Origin: Bacillota bacterium
GTDB taxonomy: Bacteria; Bacillota; UBA994
NCBI GenBank assembly: GCA_018725275.1
Contig: QLUC01000003.1
Location: 1 to 33,730, forward strand
Reading direction: 5' to 3'
DNA length: 33,730 nt
In this document: in pieces, positions 1 through 7,949 of the stretch
How positions within the stretch are numbered: position 1 is the first letter of the stretch
Layout of the letters: every line of letters begins with the position of its first letter
Notes under the pieces: model-generated
What the model saw: only the letters and a program-made list of their open reading frames with translations
Database searches by the model: none
What the model was told of the DNA's origin: nothing
Translations under genes and position numbers: made by a program

Positions 1-19
1 AAGAACGGGGGGTTAGGCA

Positions 20-607
20 GTGTGGCCTAAATGGTCGACTTCACACCAAAAAGAGACCAAAATCAACATCGACGCTATCTCCGCTGTGCAAGAAGTGAGT
101 CGTGCCGTTACGTTGGCCTTGGGAGGGCGTCTTTCCTTTACTCCTGGTGTTGTCGTCGTCTGCATTGGGTCCGACCGTTCCACGGGGGACGCCCTCGGAC
201 CCATCATTGGAACATTTCTCAGTCAAAGGCGGCTCCCTAACACCCAGATTTACGGCACGCTACAAGAACCCGTGCACGCTGCCAACCTCCACGAGACGCT
301 TTCCATCCTTTCTCGGAAACACGGGACAGCCAAAGTCGTGGCCGTCGATGCTTGCCTGGGCAAATCAGATAGTATCGGTGTCATTACCGTGGGCCTCGGC
401 AGCTTACGCCCAGGCGCGGGTGTCCATAAGGAACTGCCTCCCGTAGGCGACATCTATGTGACGGGAGTGGTCAACATCGGGGGGTTTATGGAGTACTTTG
501 TCCTGCAGAACACTCGCCTGTACTTGGTCTACCGACTGGCCGAGACCATTGCGGCCGGGCTCTCCACCGCGCTCGGAGGAACCGATGGCGACAAAATACG
601 CGCTTAA
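20..607 (+). CDS. yyaC: Spore protease-like protein YyaC (DUF1256)
   Basis: A 195-residue protein of the YyaC/DUF1256 family, found in endospore formers and structurally related to hydrogenase-maturation and germination-type proteases; its substrate is not established. Seen here: the N-terminal VVVCIGSDRSTGDALGP block (residues about 45-61), the central VVAVDACLG block, and the C-terminal GDIYVTGVVNIGGFMEYFVLQ block, all in family order, at near family length. The GTG start is preceded by an in-frame stop at 14-16 and a G-rich stretch (7-12) that can act as a weak ribosome-binding site; no ATG lies in frame before the conserved core. The stop codon is 1 bp from the convergent nrdJ stop, with no terminator between. 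In many Bacillota this gene sits next to parB; here it lies on the other side of oriC. The promoter is outside the window. Confidence 0.9.
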   Translation: MWPKWSTSHQKETKINIDAISAVQEVSRAVTLALGGRLSFTPGVVVVCIGSDRSTGDALGPIIGTFLSQRRLPNTQIYGTLQEPVHAANLHETLSILSRKHGTAKVVAVDACLGKSDSIGVITVGLGSLRPGAGVHKELPPVGDIYVTGVVNIGGFMEYFVLQNTRLYLVYRLAETIAAGLSTALGGTDGDKIRA

Positions 608-608
608 A

Positions 609-3600
609 TTAGGAGCAACCGGTGGTGGTGCCACAGTCTAGGCAGACTTTGCACGTTCCATTTATTGCCATACGAAAACTCGAGCAGTTCGAGCAAGTGG
701 AATGATACAGCTTTTCGCCGTTTTTCTCGGCATCGCGGATAATTTCCTCCACACCGCTAGGTTGGCGCGCCGGCAGACTGTCCGCAAACCTCGCTTTGGC
801 CCGCAAAATGACATCGTCACTCTCTGGCTTCACTTGCACCCGCGAGAAATCCCCCAGTTCAATTTCAATGACCTTAGCAATCAGGTCAGATATGGAACTA
901 GCGGTTTTAATGTAAGGGTGACGGGTGACAAAGCCATGGGGTTCATATTTTTGTCCCCGCAGCATGCGGGCTATGTCTTCAGCCGGAATGTGGTACTGGA
1001 GCATGACCGAAATGGTCTTGGAGAGAGAATTGAGAAGCCCCGTGATTAGGCTACCTTCGCGGTCAGTACTCATGTAGATCTCGGATATCTTCCCAAATTT
1101 ATTGCGATTGACGGTAATGTATAGTTTCACATCTTCTATTTGGGCCGCATGAGTGCAGCCGGCGCGAATGCCGGTGATTTTTTCGCGCCTTGACCCAGGT
1201 AGTGGCGCGGCCAAACGGTCCCTGGCGACGCGAGCATATTCCAGCAAGGCCGCATAGTCGAGGTTCTCGAGGTCGGCCTCGCCGTCGGCACTGTCCACTT
1301 TGCTGTTCAACGGTTGGGTAAACTTTGAGCCGTCACGATACAAGGCTAGGCCCTTCACGCCTTTTTGCCAGGCCAGAATATGCACTTCTTTAAAGTCGGC
1401 GACGGTCGCCTGTGCGGGCAAATTAACTGTCTTCGAAATGGCCCCGCTGACGAGGGGAGTAAGGGCCGCGACCATCAGCACATGGCCGTGGTGATGGATG
1501 AAACGGCTGCCACTGCCGTTCTTACTGGCAGTATCGAACACGGCATAGTGCTCTTCTTTGAGGTGTGGCGCGCCTTCCATTTTGCCATCCGCCAACCTGC
1601 CATTTTCTGTCCGCCCAATATATTCGGCAATTTCGGCTACCTGCTCTGTAGAATAGCCCAACTTCCGGAGAGCGGTGTGTATTACAGGGTTGACTATGGT
1701 CATAAAGCCGCCGCCAACCAGTTTCTTGTAGGCTACATGCGAGAAGAAAGGCTCGATTGACGTCGCCGCACAGTCCATAGCAAAGGAGATTGTGCCTGTC
1801 GGCGCCACCACCGTTACCTGGGCGTGCCGATAACCATACAAATCCCCAAGCTCTACTGCCTCCGCCCAACACTCTTTGAGAGTCGTTGATAATTCTGGCC
1901 ATCCTAGGTTTTGCAGCAGGCTATGGTCTACTTGGTATGGTTCGTAATGCAGCCCCTCATAAGCATCACTAAGAGCCCCGGCCACCCGCGCATGGTTCCG
2001 TATAACCCGCTTCATGTGCGCCTGATTGATGTCGTACTTCTCAAAAGGGCCGGCGACTTGGGCTATGAGGGCGGAAACGCGGTAGCTCTCCCCCGTGACC
2101 ACGCCCATCAGAGCCGCCGCTAGGCTACGAGCTTCCGGCGAATCATAAGGCAGGCCCGTGGCCATCAGCAATGCGGCTAAATTGGCTACCCCTAGGCCGG
2201 TGGTACGAAAGAGATAGGTCTTGCGAGCTATATCCTCGGTGGGAAACTGCCCCCATATAATCGAGGCCTCGAGCACCAACTGGGACAACCTAATCATGTG
2301 CCGGTAGCCTTCTAGGTCAAACTGGCCGTTTTCGCTGTCATAAAAACGATAGAGGTTGAGAGAGCCCAAGTTGCAGCTGGTATCGTCAAGAAAGGCGTAT
2401 TCCCCGCAAGGGTTAGTCGCATTGAGTCGATTATGCGGGGCCCACAGCTGGCCATCCTCGCCGGCCGGGCAGGTATGCCAAGCATTAAAGGTGTCCGTAA
2501 ACTGTGGGGCAGGGTCGGCCACGCGGTGCGCGGCCTCGTTAAATAGTTCCCACAAGTGCAATACAGAGACCTCCCTGTCCACGGCGTGGTCCTTCCTACC
2601 GGTGAGCCTCATAGTCTGCGTGGGGTCTTCACTTAACTTTTGCACCTGCTGCATAAAACTATCGGGGATGCGCAGAGAATTGTTTGAGTTTTGCCCTGAG
2701 ACTGTCTCGTAAGCCTCCCCATCGATATCTGTCGAGTAACCCATCTTCGCTAGCGCCCGCACCTTGTCTTCTTCGCGGACCTTCCACAGGATAAAGTTTT
2801 CAATCTCGGGATGATCGATATCCAAAGAGACCATTTTTGCCGCCCGCCTAGTAGTCCCACCGGATTTTATCCCGCCGGCATTGCGGTCAAGCCCTTTTAG
2901 AAAGCTCATGAGACCCGAGGAAAATCCCCCACCTGAGAGCCTCTCGCCAACGGCGCGCAGTGGCGAAAAGTTTGTGCCAGTGCCGGAGCCACCTTTAAAG
3001 AGGGCCGTCTCGGTGACATAGTGCTCGGAAATTGAGTTTTTGCCGAGCAACCTGTCCTCAATGGACAAGATGAAACAGGCCGAAGCCTGGGTTCGAGTGT
3101 AGGTATCCTTCGACGCCACGACTTTCTTTTGCTTTGGGTCATAGTACAAGTGGCCGTTTTCACTGCCCTTAATGCCGTAACTACGGGCTAGACCAGTGTT
3201 AAACCATTGCGGAGAATTAGGAGCAAAAACTTGGTTGAGCAGCCCATAGGCAACTTCGTCGTAGAAGATGAGCCTTTGCTCTTCTGTCTTGAGTATTCCT
3301 TCCTCACTGAGGGCCGCGGTCCAGAAATCGACCAGGCGATGCACCAACATCTTTAGTGAATTTTCCTGCCCGCTCTCGTTATTCACCCCAGCTTTGCGGA
3401 AGTACTTTGAGGCAATAATGTCTACCGCGTTTTGCGAGTAGTGGGTTGGAAACTCTAGATTCTTCATATCAGTTAGTACTTTCCCCGTCTTATGGTCCTT
3501 CAGGAGTACATCTCTCTTTGACCACTCAAACATATCATAAACCGAGAGGTCGGGACGCCCCTCGAGTTCTTTGGTGTAGTAACGCACGATAAACTTGTCA

Positions 3601-3611
3601 AGATTAATCAT
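609..3611 (-). CDS. nrdJ: Adenosylcobalamin-dependent (class II) ribonucleotide reductase
   Basis: Reduces ribonucleotides to deoxyribonucleotides in the cytoplasm using a B12-generated thiyl radical. Seen, numbering from the ATG at 3611 (1000 residues): substrate-site cysteine C179 (ASACF), the glycine-rich GGSGTGTNFSPLR segment (208-219), catalytic N400-P-C402-G-E404, and C413. The 11-residue spacing C402 to C413 agrees with the class II active site, C402 being the likely thiyl-radical cysteine. The segment MDCAATSIEPFF is typical of the family. A TSCPD-like region follows (about 790-905), and the C-terminus is a cysteine-rich zinc-ribbon/redox tail (C973, C976, C987, C990, C993, C999). A TTG start at 3653 would add 14 residues, but its GGGAG lies only 3 nt away; the ATG has GGGGG at 7 nt. 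It appears monocistronic, with its own promoter and NrdR operators upstream. Confidence 0.95.
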   Translation of the reverse strand: MINLDKFIVRYYTKELEGRPDLSVYDMFEWSKRDVLLKDHKTGKVLTDMKNLEFPTHYSQNAVDIIASKYFRKAGVNNESGQENSLKMLVHRLVDFWTAALSEEGILKTEEQRLIFYDEVAYGLLNQVFAPNSPQWFNTGLARSYGIKGSENGHLYYDPKQKKVVASKDTYTRTQASACFILSIEDRLLGKNSISEHYVTETALFKGGSGTGTNFSPLRAVGERLSGGGFSSGLMSFLKGLDRNAGGIKSGGTTRRAAKMVSLDIDHPEIENFILWKVREEDKVRALAKMGYSTDIDGEAYETVSGQNSNNSLRIPDSFMQQVQKLSEDPTQTMRLTGRKDHAVDREVSVLHLWELFNEAAHRVADPAPQFTDTFNAWHTCPAGEDGQLWAPHNRLNATNPCGEYAFLDDTSCNLGSLNLYRFYDSENGQFDLEGYRHMIRLSQLVLEASIIWGQFPTEDIARKTYLFRTTGLGVANLAALLMATGLPYDSPEARSLAAALMGVVTGESYRVSALIAQVAGPFEKYDINQAHMKRVIRNHARVAGALSDAYEGLHYEPYQVDHSLLQNLGWPELSTTLKECWAEAVELGDLYGYRHAQVTVVAPTGTISFAMDCAATSIEPFFSHVAYKKLVGGGFMTIVNPVIHTALRKLGYSTEQVAEIAEYIGRTENGRLADGKMEGAPHLKEEHYAVFDTASKNGSGSRFIHHHGHVLMVAALTPLVSGAISKTVNLPAQATVADFKEVHILAWQKGVKGLALYRDGSKFTQPLNSKVDSADGEADLENLDYAALLEYARVARDRLAAPLPGSRREKITGIRAGCTHAAQIEDVKLYITVNRNKFGKISEIYMSTDREGSLITGLLNSLSKTISVMLQYHIPAEDIARMLRGQKYEPHGFVTRHPYIKTASSISDLIAKVIEIELGDFSRVQVKPESDDVILRAKARFADSLPARQPSGVEEIIRDAEKNGEKLYHSTCSNCSSFRMAINGTCKVCLDCGTTTGCS

Positions 3612-3696
3612 AAGTCGGCCCCCAATCACCTGTTTTACTTGCCACCAAGCCAATTACTCCCTGCACTGAAGGTAGCGCATCAATGCGTTATCGCTC

Positions 3697-3712
3697 TCGC
3701 AATATATTGTAT
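3697..3712 (-). promoter_or_regulatory. NrdR box 1 (proximal), overlapping the nrdJ -10
   Basis: The + strand reads TCGCAATATATTGTAT, matching 13 of 16 positions of the NrdR consensus ACACWATATATWGTGT with the palindromic core intact. On the transcribed (minus) strand it contains TACAAT, a good -10 hexamer, so a bound repressor would block RNA polymerase directly. NrdR is the nucleotide-sensing repressor of ribonucleotide reductase genes; nrdR itself is not in this window. Confidence 0.75.
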
Positions 3713-3728
3713 CATGAAGTTAATGCTA

Positions 3729-3744
3729 CCACTATATGTTGTGT
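3729..3744 (-). promoter_or_regulatory. NrdR box 2 (distal)
   Basis: The + strand reads CCACTATATGTTGTGT, matching 14 of 16 positions of ACACWATATATWGTGT. It starts 32 bp from box 1, leaving a 16-bp gap, so the two sites face the same side of the helix three turns apart. That is the characteristic tandem arrangement of NrdR operators. Confidence 0.78.
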
Positions 3745-3796
3745 AATGAGCTGGTCATAGTAGTCAGGTGGGCATAGTGGTCAAACAATAAAATAT

Positions 3797-3819
3797 GGTT
3801 CCTGCAAAAAACAGAAACC
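3797..3819 (-). terminator. Weak rho-independent terminator after the lipid kinase gene
   Basis: GGTT-CTG and CAG-AACC arms form an 8-step stem with one internal mismatch around an A/T-rich loop. Read on the minus strand it is followed by a T-rich tract (tattttattg). It would end the leftward run that finishes with the lipid kinase and insulate the nrdJ promoter. The stem is short and not very GC-rich, so this is tentative. Confidence 0.35.
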
Positions 3820-3905
3820 AGCCTTTGATTGCACTGCCATTGGTATGCTCAATCTATTACCACCAGAAACGCTCTACAGGCGCCAATGTGCTGAAAACCA
3901 CCGTG

Positions 3906-4784
3906 CTAGGGCAAAAATACTTTTTGTTTAGTTTCGGCAATGTGGAACTCCTGCGGTAGTATCCCCAAGACCTCGCCATCGGCCTGGACAGCCATCTTCG
4001 CCAAAGACGATATCCGAACACGGCGCGCCCGATGCATCTCTACCGCTTGATGGTGGACATGCTCACCCTTAAAAGTTTTTGGGATCAACTTAATGAGCTC
4101 AAACTTCGTGATCTCTTTGACAATGCAGACATCAAAGAGGTCATCATCAAGCTCCGCCTGGGGCGCGATCATGAGTCCACCGCCGAAATAGCGAGCATTG
4201 GCGATGGCGACAAACCACACCTTGGCATGACGCACTTGGCCATCAAGTTCGATGTCCACCTCTTGGGGAGTATAGAAAACTAGTTGCCGCAAGATCGAGG
4301 CTACATAGGCCATGTACCCGCGAAAATATCTCTTGCCCCAGGTATTAGCTGTCAAACCCACCTCTGCATCGAAACCAGCCCCTGCGATATTAATAAAATG
4401 TCGCTCTCCAACGCGGCCAATATTTATTTCCTGCACCTTAGCTCTGGCAATGACCTGGCAGGCCCCTACGGTGTCGCGCGAGCTAACGCCAAAAGTGCGT
4501 CCGAAATCGTTGCCAGACCCGGCAGGTATAAAACCTAAAATTACTCCGCTACCAGCCACCCCGTTGACCACTTCGTTTAAAGTGCCATCACCGCCCATAG
4601 AGACCACGGCCTCGTAGCCGGACTGCACCGCTTGTCTGGCTAATTCCGTGGCATGTCCGGGTTTTTCGGTGAACATCGGCGTAAAATTAATCCCTGCGCT
4701 CTGAAAGTAGTTGGCGACACCTAGATACTTTTGCCCGCACCCACCGTTGCCGGCAATTTTATTGACGATAAGAGCTATGCGCAA
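3906..4784 (-). CDS. YegS/Rv2252/BmrU-family lipid (diacylglycerol) kinase
   Basis: ATP-dependent lipid kinase of the diacylglycerol/sphingosine-kinase fold, acting at the cytoplasmic face of the membrane. Seen: N-terminal MRIALIVNKIAGNG, nucleotide-binding GGDGTLNEV (residues 64-72), GSGNDFGR (89-96), and a later GAGFDAEV segment, over 292 residues, the usual family length. The TTG start has GGAGG 7 nt upstream and is the first start after the bactofilin stop, 50 bp away. It is the last gene of the leftward run of dehydratase, DUF4446, M23 peptidase, bactofilin and kinase. In Gram-positive bacteria related enzymes (DgkB) recycle diacylglycerol from lipoteichoic-acid synthesis, which would suit the envelope-related neighbours, but the exact lipid cannot be read from the sequence. 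Confidence 0.88.
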   Translation of the reverse strand: MRIALIVNKIAGNGGCGQKYLGVANYFQSAGINFTPMFTEKPGHATELARQAVQSGYEAVVSMGGDGTLNEVVNGVAGSGVILGFIPAGSGNDFGRTFGVSSRDTVGACQVIARAKVQEINIGRVGERHFINIAGAGFDAEVGLTANTWGKRYFRGYMAYVASILRQLVFYTPQEVDIELDGQVRHAKVWFVAIANARYFGGGLMIAPQAELDDDLFDVCIVKEITKFELIKLIPKTFKGEHVHHQAVEMHRARRVRISSLAKMAVQADGEVLGILPQEFHIAETKQKVFLP

Positions 4785-4834
4785 TGTAGTGCCTCCATAC
4801 TTTTCACCCTAGCCTCTTGCTGCCAGGGCACTCT

Positions 4835-5230
4835 CTATTCCTTTTTTTGTATCCCTATTTCTGGCGCTTGCATATTGCACTGCCCGTGAAAGATGGCTCC
4901 GTCGGCGATTACTACTTTGCCAGCCGTCATATCACCGTAGAGCTTGCCTGTACCGGCAATGTCCATTGTGCCCACAACAAAGATATTTCCCCTGATGGTA
5001 CCGCCCAGTTTGATGGAGCGACTGTGCACCTCAGCCTCTACAACCCCAGTGTCGCCCACGACTAGGTCGCCCGCACAGTCCACCTTACCCTCGACGCGCC
5101 CATCAATGCGCAATGTACCCTTAACTCGGATATCACCGACGAAGACTGTACCCGCGCCAATAATGGTATCCACCTTGTCGTGCTGGCGCTCCTGCTGAAT
5201 ATCGCTCTTCGGTTTGCTGCTGCCAAACAT
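4835..5230 (-). CDS. Bactofilin (polymer-forming cytoskeletal protein)
   Basis: A 131-residue bactofilin. The polar N-terminal tail (about 1-20) is followed by a right-handed beta-helix of hydrophobic/glycine repeats: TIIGAGTVFVGDIRVKG, TLRIDGRVEG, DLVVGDTGVVEAEV, SIKLGGTIRGNI, TMDIAGTGKLYGDM. Bactofilins self-assemble without nucleotide into membrane-associated filaments that position cell-wall enzymes. The start ATG lies 8 bp after the M23 peptidase stop, with GGGAAAGAG just upstream, so the two genes are almost certainly co-transcribed. Bactofilin-M23 pairing is known from other bacteria, where the filament localises the peptidase; the same partnership is inferred here. No membrane segment is visible in the protein itself. 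Confidence 0.92.
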   Translation of the reverse strand: MFGSSKPKSDIQQERQHDKVDTIIGAGTVFVGDIRVKGTLRIDGRVEGKVDCAGDLVVGDTGVVEAEVHSRSIKLGGTIRGNIFVVGTMDIAGTGKLYGDMTAGKVVIADGAIFHGQCNMQAPEIGIQKKE

Positions 5231-5238
5231 CTCTTTCC

Positions 5239-6177
5239 CTACCTCGCTTCTAAGAATCGCATGGGATTGACGGTCGTGCCACCCACCCGCACTTCATAGT
5301 GTAAGTGCGGGGCAGTGCTGCGCCCGGTACTGCCCACGAGCCCAACTAGTTGCCCCTTGGCAACCTCTTGTCCAACGCGCACGGATATTCTGGAGAGATG
5401 AGCGTAGACAGTGCTGAAACCAAAACCATGGTCAACGAAGACCACGTTACCATAACCCCCATTAAAGCTGGCCATGCGCACCGTGCCTGCTGCGGTAGCA
5501 TGGACCGGCGTACCGCGCGGGGCGGCAATATCTATGCCGGCATGAAACTCGCGGCCGGCGCCAAAGGGTGAGCGGCGCAGGCCAAACCCAGAGGTGATAT
5601 CCCCCTCGACCGGCCACAGGGAAGGAGTAGCCTCTTCTTTTGCTCGGCGTTCCCCCACCTGCTGCTCAAGCCCCTTGAGGCTGTCCTCTGTCTCGGGGAG
5701 AGCTTCTTTGATAGATTCGATACTCTGCTCGGTGCGCAACAGTGTCGCCGCCAAACTCAGGCTGCGATTGGTCAATTGTGCGCGGGTCACGCCTTCTTGT
5801 GCTATAGCTAGGGTAGGCTGAACACGAGCCGAGGTGGTGACTCGGCTACTGCCCAATTTCATCATTTCTCGAATCGAGGTGTCTAAAGCCTGTATCTCCT
5901 GTAGCTGGGTCTGCAGTTCGGTGGTCTGCTTGGCCAGAAACAATATATGTTCCTGTTGCTGCCTGTTTTCAAGCATCAAGCCATGGTAGTTTGCTAGTTG
6001 CAGTTTAGTCTGTCTAAGGGAATATATGAGACTGATGGAGCTGATAAAGAGCACCACTAAGGCTATACCACCCCAGTGCAACCACCAATACGGCATGCGC
6101 ATGGCATAAGTCTCTTCGTCCCCATGCGGAATAATCATTAGGGTAAATTCTTTTTCTTGTTTCTTGTTCGAAACCAA
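5239..6177 (-). CDS. Membrane-anchored M23 (LytM) family metallopeptidase
   Basis: Zinc endopeptidase expected to cut peptidoglycan cross-bridges outside the membrane. Seen, numbering from the TTG at 6177 (312 residues): a short basic cytoplasmic N-terminus with the FTLMIIPHGDEET motif common to this subfamily, one transmembrane helix at about 36-54, an extracellular coiled-coil-like region rich in Gln/Glu/Leu (about 55-105 and 145-190), and a C-terminal LytM domain. Zinc ligands H212, D216 and H293 and catalytic H260 and H291 are all present (FHAGID, YAHLS, HLHYEV), so it should be active. The TTG is chosen because GGGAGGGG lies 7 nt upstream; another TTG at 6201 would lengthen it by 8 residues. 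The gene directly precedes bactofilin, its likely positioning partner. Confidence 0.9.
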   Translation of the reverse strand: MVSNKKQEKEFTLMIIPHGDEETYAMRMPYWWLHWGGIALVVLFISSISLIYSLRQTKLQLANYHGLMLENRQQQEHILFLAKQTTELQTQLQEIQALDTSIREMMKLGSSRVTTSARVQPTLAIAQEGVTRAQLTNRSLSLAATLLRTEQSIESIKEALPETEDSLKGLEQQVGERRAKEEATPSLWPVEGDITSGFGLRRSPFGAGREFHAGIDIAAPRGTPVHATAAGTVRMASFNGGYGNVVFVDHGFGFSTVYAHLSRISVRVGQEVAKGQLVGLVGSTGRSTAPHLHYEVRVGGTTVNPMRFLEAR

Positions 6178-6258
6178 GTGACGACCCCTCCCCTCACGCA
6201 AAGGAATGCATTCTTTAGAGCATGCTCAATATCCTGCAAACATTACTTTGCCGTGCAA

Positions 6259-6720
6259 CTATTTATTTGTCTCTATAGCCTGCTCTATGGCTGCCCTCTC
6301 TTCTTTACTCAAGGGACTACTGGTGCCACCCTTGACCACCGGCTTGGCGTAAACTCTCGCTTCAGCCCGTCCGTAGATAGAGCTAACCACCACCCCACTG
6401 CCCTGAGCATCTAGCAGGGCGACCGCAAAGCTCATTTCTCCCCCGACATCACTAAAGGCATTAAACCTGACCATGCCCACCTTTTGGATGGCCTGCGCGA
6501 GCTTCTGCTCAACCTCCCACAATTGTTTCCCTTGGCTCTGGCGTTCCTGTTCTAAATGTTCTAAGTGGGCGGCTTGGGCGAGCAATACCTGCTCTAAGTT
6601 CCCTTGGTCTGTTCCGGTCATAAAGACCCGATACATGCGCCTCGCTTTAGCAAATTCAGAGTGCGCGAGAGCTGCCGTGAGCAAGGCCACTACCGACAAA
6701 AAAATCCCTATGGCGTCCAT
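6259..6720 (-). CDS. DUF4446 family membrane protein
   Basis: Protein of unknown function, 153 residues from the ATG at 6720, which has GGAGGG 7 nt upstream (a GTG at 6741 is the longer alternative). Seen: an N-terminal hydrophobic segment (about 3-22) probably anchoring it in the membrane, a Gln/Glu/Leu-rich coiled-coil segment (about 40-80), and the DUF4446 signature KVGMVRFNAFSDVGGEMSFAVALLD followed by a GVVVSSIYGRAEARVYAKP block. DUF4446 genes in Bacillota frequently lie near parB and yyaC. Here the gene sits between a PLP enzyme and the M23 peptidase-bactofilin pair, suggesting but not proving an envelope or sporulation role. Confidence 0.82.
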   Translation of the reverse strand: MDAIGIFLSVVALLTAALAHSEFAKARRMYRVFMTGTDQGNLEQVLLAQAAHLEHLEQERQSQGKQLWEVEQKLAQAIQKVGMVRFNAFSDVGGEMSFAVALLDAQGSGVVVSSIYGRAEARVYAKPVVKGGTSSPLSKEERAAIEQAIETNK

Positions 6721-6831
6721 ATCCAAGCCCTCCAATGCCACCTATGTCCTATGGCGAAAGTTTATGCCCAACACAGGGCCACTTATTTTATCACGCATTC
6801 TAAACATACGCTACCTCTACCACAGAGCGGT

Positions 6832-7779
6832 TCAAATCAGGAGCTGTGCTATTTCTGCTGCGTCGACATTAGCCCCACTAACTATACAGACTATGTTTTT
6901 TACACTAGAGGGCAAATCGTAAGTGCGCATCCCAGCTACTGCCACCGCCCCCGCCGTCTCCACCACTACTCGCATCTCACTGAGCAGATCTTTCTGGGCA
7001 TATCTGATATCTTCATCACTAACTTGGTGTAGCGCCGGCTTGTGCTTATGGACAATAGCAAAGGTCAGTTCTCCCGGAGTGCGCACGGCGACACCGTCAG
7101 CAATGGTGTGTAAGCTAGCCAGGGTAGACAAAGTGCCGGCGTCAACCGAGGCCTGCATGCAAGCGGCACCGTTTGGCTCCACGCCAATAATTTCCACCTT
7201 GGAGCAGAGTTGTTCTTTGGCGAGGAGCAAGCCTGCTAAGAGCCCACCCCCACCAACAGGCGCAAAGACAACATCTGTTTCTGGACGGTCAGCTAAAATT
7301 TCCGCTAAAATGGTTGCTTGTCCTTCCATGATGCGCGGATGGTTGAAACTTGGCACGTAGACATACCCCTCCTGGGCCGATAAAAGTTCGGCTTGCTCCC
7401 GCGCTTCGTCGTAACAACTGCCGTGTAAAAGTACTGTGGCCCCATATCCTTTAGCTCTCTCCTGTTTGACGAGCGAAGCATTCTTGGGCATGACCACTAT
7501 GCACTCTAGTCCTAAAATCTTCCCACTGAGCGCCAATCCTAGGCCGTGACTGCCACTAGAGGCCGTAATAACCTTACTCTCTGCCTCTTTGCCGCTCATT
7601 GTCAGCAAAAAATTCATGGCACCGCGAAATTTAAAAGCCCTGGTTTTTTGCAGGCTTTCTATTTTGAGAAAAATACGTTTCCCCGTTTGGGCTGAGAGGT
7701 GCTCCACCTCTACTAAGGGGGTGCGAATTATATACGGCCGAAGACGCTCCAAACAGCTGCTGACATTGAAATTGGCCAT
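6832..7779 (-). CDS. Serine/threonine dehydratase-like PLP enzyme
   Basis: Fold-type II PLP enzyme of the threonine/serine dehydratase family, 315 residues. The ATG at 7779 is chosen because GGGAGGAAGAAAC precedes it; the open frame extends further upstream without family similarity. Seen: Schiff-base lysine K50 in AFKFRGA, cofactor-contacting SSGSHG (74-79), and phosphate-binding GGGGLL. Several residues depart from the common motifs: Ala48 where Ser is usual (SFKxRGA), Ser77 where Asn is usual (S-G-N-H), and SGAN instead of SGGN near the C-terminus. There is no C-terminal ACT domain, so this is not a classical biosynthetic IlvA. Deamination of a beta-hydroxy amino acid is the family expectation; the substrate is unknown. 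It is first in the leftward run toward the lipid kinase. Confidence 0.85.
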   Translation of the reverse strand: MANFNVSSCLERLRPYIIRTPLVEVEHLSAQTGKRIFLKIESLQKTRAFKFRGAMNFLLTMSGKEAESKVITASSGSHGLGLALSGKILGLECIVVMPKNASLVKQERAKGYGATVLLHGSCYDEAREQAELLSAQEGYVYVPSFNHPRIMEGQATILAEILADRPETDVVFAPVGGGGLLAGLLLAKEQLCSKVEIIGVEPNGAACMQASVDAGTLSTLASLHTIADGVAVRTPGELTFAIVHKHKPALHQVSDEDIRYAQKDLLSEMRVVVETAGAVAVAGMRTYDLPSSVKNIVCIVSGANVDAAEIAQLLI

Positions 7780-7949
7780 GTTTCTTCCTCCCTTTCCTGC
7801 AATTCTACTCTTCGTTATCCCAAACTTCGTTCGCGCAACCCCGTTTTGAGCGCTATCATTCCTGTCGCCTCTTGCCATCCGCATTGGATATTGTCTGGAG
7901 CTAATCCACACACTAAGGAGCGTAGAATTACGGTTAGAGGTGACAGAGC

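Noticed and set aside
3676..3687. Small inverted repeat CGCAT-CA-ATGCG in the nrdJ leader
   Set aside because: The 2-nt loop and 5-bp arms are too small to call a terminator or operator without comparative support.
3612..3905. Possible cobalamin riboswitch upstream of nrdJ
   Set aside because: No B12-box-like conserved sequence is visible in the leader, and the space between the predicted promoter and the start is too short for the full aptamer.
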